Source: Candidatus Phocaeicola gallistercoris (GTDB lineage: Bacteria; Bacteroidota; Bacteroidia; Bacteroidales; Bacteroidaceae). From it: DNA of 34,818 nt. The stretch spans positions 1 to 34,818 of the forward strand of contig DXCG01000165.1 of NCBI GenBank assembly GCA_019116145.1, written 5' to 3'. The position numbers and the translations under genes are program-made. The notes beneath the pieces are model-generated. The model worked only from the letters and a program-made list of their open reading frames with translations. It was not told the DNA's origin and searched no databases. Below are positions 27,763-34,818 of the stretch, one piece after another; position 1 is the stretch's first letter; each line of letters opens with the position of its first letter.

Positions 27763-29286
27763 ATGAAAAAGATATATGTAAAAGAATGGATGGAGCTTCA
27801 TCCTTATACATCATCAAATGAAATTGATCTGTTTTATACTAACATTGCTAATAAAATTTATGCATGCTTACAGACTTTATTCGATGTTGATGTTTTCAAA
27901 AACGATACAAACATGCGATTTACAAGCCTTTGTATTGCAGCATGGTTTGAAGACATTATTTCTAAAACCGGCATTTGGACAACTTTTATCGACACATGTC
28001 ACAAAAGATATGGCTTCTATTTGCCTTTTTTTTCACCAAATGAAAATTATATTCGTGGAGACATCAATACCGAAGATGTCCGTTTCATATTATGGCACCA
28101 TATTCAAACACTTTTGCGCGACGAGAAAATCATTCATCCCCAAAATGAAATATTAGAATATGCAGCTTCCGAAATCTACAAAATAATTGATGAAGCCTAC
28201 GAAACTGCTCCCGAGAACAAACAAATGCAATCATTATTATGCAATCCCAACTTTGGTAAAGATGACTTTTTTGCATATAGGGAGATATTAGAATGGTTTC
28301 ACTATTATTGTTATATAAATATCGAAAATCTGAATGAACTTCAGGAAGAAGCTAAAACATTATTCAACGATTCCGAATACGATAAAGACACTTTATCTAT
28401 CCAGCTATATGGCTTACGAATGGAATATTTAATAAAAGGAAGAAAATCTTTATTGTCCCTACACTCTTATGAATGGCTGGCATCTTTATGGAAATGCACA
28501 AACAATCATGAACTATTTGAAAAAGTAAAACCTTTAGACAGTCAGTTCTTTTTTTATGAGAACGAAGATGAAAAATTCCTATATGTCAAAAATTTAATTT
28601 CAAATGAAAAAATAACTATTCAAAAAGAATCGGTCAACCTTGATTCCATCAAAGACAGAAAACCTAACCAAAGCGTATTGTTATGTTCCCTAATTTATTA
28701 CGGAGACTGCTGGTGGCAATGTGGATCATTAATGCACTGCATTCTCGATGAGAAATTACAACAATACATCGATGAAGAGAAATTGAAGTTAAACAAAACC
28801 AATGCACAACACATCTTCCAATCATTCATAAAAGTAACAAACGGTAACATGTTTGCTTTCTTCAAATCGGGAAAAGAGATGAACGATTTCCTGCAATCTC
28901 AATTACACTTAAATCTTAAATCTCAGTCAGACATCCCAATCCATGAAACAGAACATGGTCTCATTCTGATAGCCACACCCGATGATGGCATTTACATACA
29001 AACCCAATTTTGTGAATGTATCAAATCGGTCGACAATTCTTTCTACAATCAAGAAGAAGCAATGAAATATTCTATTCTTTTTTATGTAAACGAAAATGTC
29101 GTTCCATACGAAATAAGTTGCATTTTACATGATAAAAACATGCTGCCTGACGCATGCTTTGAACCGAACAACGGCATTCATGATACCCATTTTGTATCAA
29201 TTTATGGCAAATTTATAACCGATTATTTCTTTCACAAATGTAGAGAAAAAGATTTTTCCCCCTTCAACATGGAAATATTAAAATAA
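27763..29286 (+). CDS. Uncharacterised 507-aa protein (possibly DUF3843-like)
   Basis: I do not recognise a function. It opens MKKIYVKEWMELHPYTSSN, which from memory resembles a Bacteroidetes-restricted family of unknown function (DUF3843); that name should be treated as a guess. It is rich in aromatic and acidic residues (FYLPFFSPNENY, EILEWFHYYCYINIENL, CSLIYYGDCWWQCGSLMH). No signal peptide, membrane helix, nucleotide-binding loop or clear metal motif is visible, so it is probably a soluble cytoplasmic protein. The N-terminal half looks helical and the C-terminal half mixed. It starts 99 bases after lutC and ends 37 bases before the first POT transporter, so it may be co-transcribed with that gene. 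Confidence 0.75.
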   Translation: MKKIYVKEWMELHPYTSSNEIDLFYTNIANKIYACLQTLFDVDVFKNDTNMRFTSLCIAAWFEDIISKTGIWTTFIDTCHKRYGFYLPFFSPNENYIRGDINTEDVRFILWHHIQTLLRDEKIIHPQNEILEYAASEIYKIIDEAYETAPENKQMQSLLCNPNFGKDDFFAYREILEWFHYYCYINIENLNELQEEAKTLFNDSEYDKDTLSIQLYGLRMEYLIKGRKSLLSLHSYEWLASLWKCTNNHELFEKVKPLDSQFFFYENEDEKFLYVKNLISNEKITIQKESVNLDSIKDRKPNQSVLLCSLIYYGDCWWQCGSLMHCILDEKLQQYIDEEKLKLNKTNAQHIFQSFIKVTNGNMFAFFKSGKEMNDFLQSQLHLNLKSQSDIPIHETEHGLILIATPDDGIYIQTQFCECIKSVDNSFYNQEEAMKYSILFYVNENVVPYEISCILHDKNMLPDACFEPNNGIHDTHFVSIYGKFITDYFFHKCREKDFSPFNMEILK

Positions 29287-29323
29287 CATCAATAATTATT
29301 AATCATTAAATCTTCATTCATTT

Positions 29324-30904
29324 ATGTTCAACAAACATCCAAAAGGTCTGATAGCAGCGGCATTAGCCAATATGGGAGAACGTTTCGGCTTCTATATCAT
29401 GATGGCTATCTTGACCCTATTCATTTCCGCAAAATTCGGTTTATCGGAAACAACAACCGGATATATTTATTCTGCTTTTTATGCCTCCATTTACATTTTA
29501 GCCCTTGTAGGAGGTATCATTGCAGATAAAACAAAAAATTTTAAAGGAACCATTATGGTCGGGCTCATCATGATGGCAATTGGCTATGTCATCATTGCAT
29601 GGCCAACCGTTACTCCTGTATCGACAAACAGTTCACGTTTGCCTTTCTTGCTTACAATCACCTGCATAGGATTGGCAGTCATTGCTTTCGGGAACGGTTT
29701 ATTTAAAGGCAACCTGCAAGCCTTAGTCGGACAGATGTACGATGATAAAAAGTACACATCGCTTCGTGATGCCGGTTTCCAGATATTCTACATGTTTATC
29801 AATGTAGGTGCAGTATTTGCACCATTTATTGCCATTGGTGTTCGTAACTGGTGGCTGAAATTAAAAGGTTTCGACTATAATGCCACACTACCGGAGCTAT
29901 GTCATTTATATTTGGAGCAAGGTGAAAACGGTATGAACGCCCAAGCATTGGACAATTTACATACCCTCTCTCAAGAAGTCTCACTAAATGGATTCGACTA
30001 TAACAGCATTGATGATTTCTGCATTTCCTACCTTGATGCATTCAATACCGGTTTCCATTTTGCTTTTATGGCTGCAATTATTGCCATGTTAATCTCATTG
30101 GCTATCTATTTAGGAAATAAAGCCAAATTCCCCGATCCGGGTAAAAAAGCAACCGAGACGAAAAACAACACGACAAACGAACTTAGTAAAGAAGAGATTA
30201 AAATCGATGCGACAGAAATTCGTCAACGCATCTATGCTCTGTTTGCTGTATTCGGCATAGTTATTTTCTTTTGGTTATCGTTCCATCAAAATGGATATTC
30301 TTTAACATATTTTGCCCGCGATTATGTCGATTTGAGCATCATCAATATCGATTTAGGCTTCACACAAATAAAAGGAGCTGAAATTTTCCAAGCTGTAAAC
30401 CCATTTTTTGTTGTTTTCTTAACCCCAATCATCATGTGGTTATTCGGCAGTTTGAAACGTAAAGGAAAAGAACCTTCTACCCCAATGAAGATAGCAATTG
30501 GTATGGGTATTGCAGCCTTAGCTTATTTATTCTTAATGATTTTCTCTTTAACATTGCCTGCAAAAGATGTATTATCTACCATGTCTGCCGAACAAATAGA
30601 TGCAATTCGTGTAACCCCGTGGATTATGATCGGACTATATTTTATCCTTACTGTAGCCGAATTATTCATATCACCACTCGGACTCTCATTTGTATCTAAA
30701 GTAGCACCACCACATTTACAGGGTTTAATGCAAGGGTGTTGGCTGGCAGCCACTGCTGTAGGAAACTCTTTGCTATTCATTGGTGGATTACTTTATACCA
30801 GTGTTCCTATTTGGGCATGTTGGTTAGTTTTCGTTGCTGCAACAGGCATTTCAATGATCGTTATGTTATCGATGGTAAGATGGCTGGAGCGCGTTGCAAA
30901 ATAA
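29324..30904 (+). CDS. POT/PTR-family peptide transporter, divergent motif
   Basis: 526 aa, about 12-14 membrane helices. Proton-coupled di/tripeptide symporters carry ExxERFxYY in helix 1; here the equivalent is NMGERFGFY (residues 16-24), so the first Glu is Asn16 while Glu19 and Arg20 remain. Other family traits are present: ILALVGGIIADKTKNFKGT, FGNGLFKGNLQALVGQMYDD and ELFISPLGLSFVSKVAPPHLQG. An insert of roughly 65 residues (about 177-245, with two FDYN motifs) sits between helices and is absent from the second POT gene here. The loss of one proton-coupling Glu and the insert suggest a different substrate or coupling mode. Convergent with the other POT gene. Confidence 0.88.
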   Translation: MFNKHPKGLIAAALANMGERFGFYIMMAILTLFISAKFGLSETTTGYIYSAFYASIYILALVGGIIADKTKNFKGTIMVGLIMMAIGYVIIAWPTVTPVSTNSSRLPFLLTITCIGLAVIAFGNGLFKGNLQALVGQMYDDKKYTSLRDAGFQIFYMFINVGAVFAPFIAIGVRNWWLKLKGFDYNATLPELCHLYLEQGENGMNAQALDNLHTLSQEVSLNGFDYNSIDDFCISYLDAFNTGFHFAFMAAIIAMLISLAIYLGNKAKFPDPGKKATETKNNTTNELSKEEIKIDATEIRQRIYALFAVFGIVIFFWLSFHQNGYSLTYFARDYVDLSIINIDLGFTQIKGAEIFQAVNPFFVVFLTPIIMWLFGSLKRKGKEPSTPMKIAIGMGIAALAYLFLMIFSLTLPAKDVLSTMSAEQIDAIRVTPWIMIGLYFILTVAELFISPLGLSFVSKVAPPHLQGLMQGCWLAATAVGNSLLFIGGLLYTSVPIWACWLVFVAATGISMIVMLSMVRWLERVAK

Positions 30905-30949
30905 TCACCTATCAAAAACAGAACATGCTATAATAAAGAATCAATATTT

Positions 30950-30994
30950 ACAAGAAACCCGGCTGACCACCATGTGTCGAGCCGGGTTTCTTGT
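30950..30994. terminator. Bidirectional terminator between the two POT genes
   Basis: ACAAGAAACCCGGCT (30950-30964) and its exact complement AGCCGGGTTTCTTGT (30980-30994), with a 15-base loop that can add GAC/GTC pairs. It is 46 bases after one stop and 37 after the other on the opposite strand. U-rich tails are short in both directions. Confidence 0.78.
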
Positions 30995-31030
30995 TTATGG
31001 AACATTCTTATTTCCTGTATCTATATTCTT

Positions 31031-32578
31031 CTACTCTATACCTTTCATCATTTTATGCAGCTTGCCCGACAATAGAAACAAAATAACAGCAGCTGTTCCA
31101 CTCATAAAGACAAACAACATGAAGAAATCGTATAAATTTTCAATCTGATATCCCAAAAACGATCTTGCAATCCCTTTTTCCGGATAATATCCACTTAGCA
31201 TACCGGCAAACTTATTGGCAGCCGAAGTACTAAGATACCATACTCCCATCAGCAGTGAAGAAAAACGTACCGGAGACAGTTTATAAACCAACGACAAGCC
31301 AATGGGTGCAAGGCACAACTCACCCATAGTATGAATAAGATACAAGCCTGTCAGCCACATCATGCTGACCTTAACGCCGGGAACAGCGTCTTTCACCCCA
31401 AAAGCAATAAACAAATATCCCAATGCCAGCAGGAGCAAACCTATCGCCTGTTTACAAGGAGAGTTGGGCTCAAGACCGCGTCTTCCAAGGAAAGACCATA
31501 TACTTGCAAAAACTGGTGCCAATACAACAATCATAATCGGATTGAACGATTGAAAATAAGCCGCCGGCATTTCCCAATTCCCGATATGCCTGTCTGTCTG
31601 CTCATCGGCAAAAAAAGTAAGCGAAGCACCAGCCTGCTCGTATGCTGCCCAAAAGAAAATAACAAAAAAGGCTATAATATAAATTACACCTATACGTATT
31701 TTTTCCACACGCGTCAGAGACTTATCTATAATAATAAAACATGGAATAACAATCGTAGTAGCATAGATCAACGAGCCTATCCAATCGGCTCCGGCAAAAT
31801 ATCCGGAACCTTCAGCCTGCCAATTTACAGAAAACAGCAATGTCAATACAACAATACTTGCCACCATCGAAGAAACTCGCCAGATTTTTTCAGAAGAAAC
31901 CGGTGCTGATACAACTTGCAGCTCTTTTTTCTTCGGCGCAACACCTACAGCGTTACCATCCGGATCGCAGATATACTTGTTTTTAAATAACTGAAAAACA
32001 AACGCTCCCAGTAACATCCCGATACATGCCGACAAAAATCCCCATTTGAAATCTTCCGGATGTCCTGTATTTCCAACAAGCCCGCATATCAACGGGGCGA
32101 TGGTAGAACCCACATTCACCCCCATATAAAAAATTGTAAATGCCGAATCTTTCCGTGTATCATCGGCTGTGTACAAATGACCGACCATGGTTGATATATT
32201 AGGCTTAAAGAAACCATTTCCCAATATCAGCAAACCCAATCCACAAAACATCAACCATTTAGCCAGTTCCATTTCACTGAAATAGCAGGCACTGAGAAAC
32301 AGCAAAAACTGTCCGAAAGCCATTGTCAATGCCCCTACAACAATCGACCGCCTGTTTCCCCAATACCGGTCGGCAATATAACCTCCAATCAACGGAGTCA
32401 GGTAAACCAATCCTGTATAACTTCCATATATCTGCGATGCCGTTTCTTTATCGAACAATAAAGCCTGTACCATATACAGCATAAACAATGCACGCATTCC
32501 ATAGTAACTGAAACGCTCCCACATCTCAGTCACAAACAATAAATACAATCCTTTTGGATGTCCTTTTGTTGTTCCCAT
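31031..32578 (-). CDS. POT/PTR-family proton-coupled peptide transporter
   Basis: 515 aa with about 14 membrane helices. The full helix-1 motif EMWERFSYYG (Glu18, Glu21, Arg22) is intact, followed by GSYTGLVYLTPLIGGYIADRYWG and LILGNGFFKPNISTMVGHLY, all hallmarks of bacterial di/tripeptide:H+ symporters (DtpT group). The charged linker CDPDGNAVGVAPKKKELQV between helices 6 and 7 is typical. The start is the ATG at 32578 (MGTTKGHPKGLYLLF). It is divergent from feoAB and convergent with the first POT gene. Imports peptides as a nitrogen and carbon source, in keeping with a peptide-using anaerobe. Confidence 0.93.
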   Translation of the reverse strand: MGTTKGHPKGLYLLFVTEMWERFSYYGMRALFMLYMVQALLFDKETASQIYGSYTGLVYLTPLIGGYIADRYWGNRRSIVVGALTMAFGQFLLFLSACYFSEMELAKWLMFCGLGLLILGNGFFKPNISTMVGHLYTADDTRKDSAFTIFYMGVNVGSTIAPLICGLVGNTGHPEDFKWGFLSACIGMLLGAFVFQLFKNKYICDPDGNAVGVAPKKKELQVVSAPVSSEKIWRVSSMVASIVVLTLLFSVNWQAEGSGYFAGADWIGSLIYATTIVIPCFIIIDKSLTRVEKIRIGVIYIIAFFVIFFWAAYEQAGASLTFFADEQTDRHIGNWEMPAAYFQSFNPIMIVVLAPVFASIWSFLGRRGLEPNSPCKQAIGLLLLALGYLFIAFGVKDAVPGVKVSMMWLTGLYLIHTMGELCLAPIGLSLVYKLSPVRFSSLLMGVWYLSTSAANKFAGMLSGYYPEKGIARSFLGYQIENLYDFFMLFVFMSGTAAVILFLLSGKLHKMMKGIE

Positions 32579-32623
32579 GCTATATTCTCTTGAAAAATGT
32601 TTTTATTTTATACAAATTTGCTG

Positions 32624-32631
32624 CAAAAGTA
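32624..32631 (-). promoter_or_regulatory. Promoter -7 box of the POT transporter gene
   Basis: Minus strand TACTTTTG followed by CA, matching TAnnTTTG, about 46 bases before the ATG; a TTTT lies 19 bases upstream as a weak -33 box. Confidence 0.55.
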
Positions 32632-32708
32632 ACATTTTTCCGCCTATTCTAAAACGGCAAATGCTTATATCTTCCGAAAACAAACTTCTAAAAACAGGCT
32701 GATAATAA

Positions 32709-32720
32709 AAAAACATCAAG
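32709..32720 (-). repeat. CTTGATGTTTTT intergenic word, copy 4
   Basis: Exact 12-base copy on the minus strand in the POT/feoAB intergenic region. Confidence 0.5.
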
Positions 32721-32824
32721 ACAAATTCCCTTAAACAAGCTGAGAAATATTATTTTTTCCACCGCTTCTCCTGCGAAATAACACCGCCTTTTCAACCGAC
32801 CATTTCGACCTTAATTAAAACCTT

Positions 32825-32847
32825 TTATTTAAAAACAATCTAAATAA
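32825..32847. promoter_or_regulatory. Palindrome abutting the feoAB -33 box, operator candidate
   Basis: TTATTTA, 9 bases, TAAATAA: perfect 7-bp arms ending one base before the TTTG -33 box. In a ferrous-iron uptake gene this is where an iron-responsive repressor such as Fur would be expected. The sequence is AT-rich, so chance is not excluded, and I cannot match it to a defined Fur box. Confidence 0.4.
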
Positions 32848-32879
32848 TTTGTACAACAACCTCCAATCTTATATCTTTG
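32848..32879 (+). promoter_or_regulatory. Promoter of feoAB
   Basis: TTTG (32848-32851), 20 bases, TATCTTTG (32872-32879): both boxes match the Bacteroidota consensus exactly. Start near 32885, about 15 bases before the ATG. Confidence 0.8.
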
Positions 32880-32899
32880 CGGCAAATTAAATAAGCATT

Positions 32900-34818
32900 A
32901 TGAAATTATCGGATTTACAAACTGGCGAAAAAGGGGTTATCGTAAAAGTGTTAGGACATGGAGGTTTCCGCAAACGTATCATCGAAATGGGATTCATCAA
33001 AGGAAAAACAGTAGAAGTCCTCCTAAATGCTCCGTTAAAAGACCCTATCAAGTACAAAATCATGGGATATGAAATCTCACTGCGCAGGCAAGAAGCATCT
33101 ATGATTGAAATCGTCAGTGAGGAAGAAGCTAAGAATATAAAAGAAGAAACCCCTTTACAAACTCCGATAACAGAAAATATACCTATCACCGAAAGTATCT
33201 TAAAATCGATAGCACAAGGTAAAAGACGCACCATAAATGTAGCTTTAGTAGGAAATCCCAATTGTGGAAAAACATCCCTATTCAATGTCGCATCCGGATC
33301 GCACGAGCATGTAGGTAATTATAGTGGAGTAACAGTCGATGCCAAAGTCGGGCATTTTGAATTTCAAGGATATTCTTTTCAGCTTGTTGACTTGCCGGGA
33401 ACATATTCATTATCGGCATACAGTCCGGAAGAACTTTATGTACGAAAACATATCATCGAAAAGACTCCCGATGTCATCATTAATGTTGTCGATGCAGGCA
33501 ATCTTGAACGTAATTTATATCTGACTACCCAACTTATCGACATGAACGTGCGAATGGTTGTTGCCTTAAATATGTACGATGCTTTACAACACAGCGGAAA
33601 TACACTCGACTACAAAGCGTTAGGACATTTGTTAGGAGTTCCTATCGTCCCAACTGTTAGCCGGACAGGAAAAGGCATCGACAACCTGTTTCATGTCATT
33701 ATCGAATTGTATGAAGGAGCCGATTTTATCGGACAAAAAAATCAGGAAGAAGTCATGCAAGAATTCAGGGAATGGCACGATAAATATGTCCCCGACCACA
33801 AATTTGTAAACCATACACACGAAACCAATGAAATAAACGGAACCAGTTATATCCGGCATATCCACATCAATCATGGTCAGGAACTGGAGCGTTCCATCGA
33901 AGCCATAAAAAAGGAAATATGTAAAAATGAAAATATCCGTTACAAATATTCCACCCGTTTTTTAACTATTAAATTATTAGAAAACGATAAAGACATAGAA
34001 CAACATGTGATAGCCAATCTGCCTAATGGTGAGGAAATAATACACATAAGGAACAAAGAAGCAGAAAGAATAAAACAAAGCCTTCAGGAAGACAGCGAGC
34101 AAGCTATCACCGATGCGAAATACGGATTCATTTCGGGAGCATTGCGTGAGACCTATACCGAAAAGAATACAAACCCGGAAATGCTCACACGAGCTATCGA
34201 TCATATTGTAACCCACAGGATATGGGGATTTCCTATTTTCTTCATCTTCCTATACATCATGTTCGAATGTACCTTTACATTTGGTGCTTACCCACAAGAA
34301 TGGATAGAATGGTTGGTCGGACAAATCGGAAATTTAGTCCAAACCTACATGCCCGACGGCTCTTTGAAAGATTTAATCATCGACGGTATTATCGGAGGTG
34401 TGGGAGGAGTGATTGTTTTCTTGCCGAACATCTTGTTGCTATACATTTTCATTTCCTTTATGGAAGACTCAGGATACATGGCACGTGCTGCATTTATCAT
34501 GGATAAGATCATGCACAAAATGGGATTACATGGAAAATCTTTTATTCCACTCATTATGGGTTTTGGCTGCAATGTACCGGCTATCATGGCATCGAGAATT
34601 ATAGAAAGCCGCAAAGCACGCCTTGTCACCATGCTTATTAACCCACTGATGTCATGTAGCGCACGACTACCTATTTATTTAGTTTTGATTGGAGCTTTCT
34701 TTCCAAGCCAAGCAAGCTTGGTCTTACTCTCCATATATGCCATTGGAATTGTACTGGCTGTGCTAATGGCAAAAATATTCAGTAAATTTATCGTCAAAGG
34801 CGAGGACGCCCCTTTTGT
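32900..34818 (+). CDS. feoAB: FeoA-FeoB fusion ferrous-iron transporter, partial (right edge)
   Basis: Absent from the ORF track because it has no stop in the window; I translated 639 codons by eye. It imports Fe(II) across the inner membrane. Residues 1-75 are a FeoA SH3-like domain (MKLSDLQTGEKGVIVKVLG), joined by an acidic, Thr/Pro-containing linker (about 76-112) to the FeoB G-domain: G1 GNPNCGKTS (from Gly118), G3 DLPG (Asp164) and NMYD as the G4 motif. A helical guanine-dissociation-inhibitor-like region follows, then the membrane part begins (IWGFPIFFIFLYIMFECTF), including the gate helix FGCNVPAIMASRI. The FeoA fusion is known in Bacteroides relatives. The rest of the permease lies beyond the edge. 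Confidence 0.95.
   Translation, partial: MKLSDLQTGEKGVIVKVLGHGGFRKRIIEMGFIKGKTVEVLLNAPLKDPIKYKIMGYEISLRRQEASMIEIVSEEEAKNIKEETPLQTPITENIPITESILKSIAQGKRRTINVALVGNPNCGKTSLFNVASGSHEHVGNYSGVTVDAKVGHFEFQGYSFQLVDLPGTYSLSAYSPEELYVRKHIIEKTPDVIINVVDAGNLERNLYLTTQLIDMNVRMVVALNMYDALQHSGNTLDYKALGHLLGVPIVPTVSRTGKGIDNLFHVIIELYEGADFIGQKNQEEVMQEFREWHDKYVPDHKFVNHTHETNEINGTSYIRHIHINHGQELERSIEAIKKEICKNENIRYKYSTRFLTIKLLENDKDIEQHVIANLPNGEEIIHIRNKEAERIKQSLQEDSEQAITDAKYGFISGALRETYTEKNTNPEMLTRAIDHIVTHRIWGFPIFFIFLYIMFECTFTFGAYPQEWIEWLVGQIGNLVQTYMPDGSLKDLIIDGIIGGVGGVIVFLPNILLLYIFISFMEDSGYMARAAFIMDKIMHKMGLHGKSFIPLIMGFGCNVPAIMASRIIESRKARLVTMLINPLMSCSARLPIYLVLIGAFFPSQASLVLLSIYAIGIVLAVLMAKIFSKFIVKGEDAPF

Larger units (their letters stand above)
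32579..32899. other. 321-bp divergent intergenic region, POT transporter / feoAB
   Basis: Contains the -7 box of the POT gene (minus, 32624-32631), a copy of the CTTGATGTTTTT word on the minus strand, a gene-free AT-rich stretch, the 23-bp palindrome 32825-32847, and the feoAB promoter. No small ORF or RNA gene is supported. Confidence 0.7.

Noticed and set aside
31331-31909. 192-aa plus-strand ORF inside the second POT gene
   Set aside because: Shadow of the minus-strand transporter, low-complexity Lys/Asn/Arg sequence with no membrane pattern.
32887-33285. 132-aa minus-strand ORF opposite feoAB, and other ORFs to 34632
   Set aside because: Antisense shadows of the FeoAB reading frame, which carries FeoA, G1 and G3 motifs.

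Overview
This 34.8-kb window is AT-rich and reads as a chromosomal segment from a member of the Bacteroidota, most likely the order Bacteroidales. The clues are many promoters of the phylum-specific -33 TTTG / -7 TAnnTTTG type, weak or absent Shine-Dalgarno sequences, a FeoA-FeoB fusion, a large LacZ-type GH2 enzyme, a Cys-less PurF paralogue of a type I associate with Bacteroides relatives, and paired POT peptide transporters. Genus cannot be decided from the sequence alone. No integrase, transposase, CRISPR array or phage module was seen, so the region looks like ordinary core and near-core chromosome.

Layout. (A) 1-11050: a two-component system on the minus strand (NtrC-type sigma-54 activator, then its sensor kinase, which runs off the left edge) lies divergent from a five-gene plus-strand export operon: TolC-like outer-membrane protein, HlyD-like adaptor, FtsX/MacB-like permease, ATPase, second permease. 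The shared intergenic region holds two 14-bp dyads spaced exactly 21 bp apart and a -24/-12-like promoter, so the activator probably drives the exporter. (B) 11047-13850, minus: TPR protein, AlaX-type tRNA-editing protein and a membrane-anchored DNA/RNA non-specific nuclease, arranged like an operon. (C) 13880-19792, minus: glnS, a secreted ricin-fused GH2 beta-galactosidase and tRNA-Arg(UCU), each with its own clear intrinsic terminator. (D) 19793-20324: a gene-poor stretch with a probable ~70-nt independent small RNA on the minus strand. (E) 20325-24708, plus: PurF paralogue lacking the catalytic Cys, tilS, and a two-gene hemerythrin/LuxR module whose receiver lacks the phospho-acceptor Asp. 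(F) 24742-27663, plus: a second short promoter-terminator RNA unit with an 8-codon ORF, then lutABC (L-lactate oxidation). (G) 27763-34818: an unrecognised 507-aa protein, two convergent POT-family transporters separated by a 15-bp hairpin, and feoAB, cut by the right edge, behind a palindromic operator candidate.

How the parts fit. The TolC/adaptor/ABC genes should form one envelope-spanning exporter under two-component control. LutABC would feed electrons from lactate, the POT proteins import peptides, and FeoAB imports Fe(II): a diet typical of an anaerobic or microaerobic host-associated bacterium. The hemerythrin/LuxR pair next to the iron-sulfur-rich Lut operon could sense O2 or NO by a non-phosphorelay route; that is inference. 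The least explained items are the two small RNA units, the hemerythrin/pseudo-receiver pair, the Cys-less PurF, and a 12-bp word (CTTGATGTTTTT) found only between genes.
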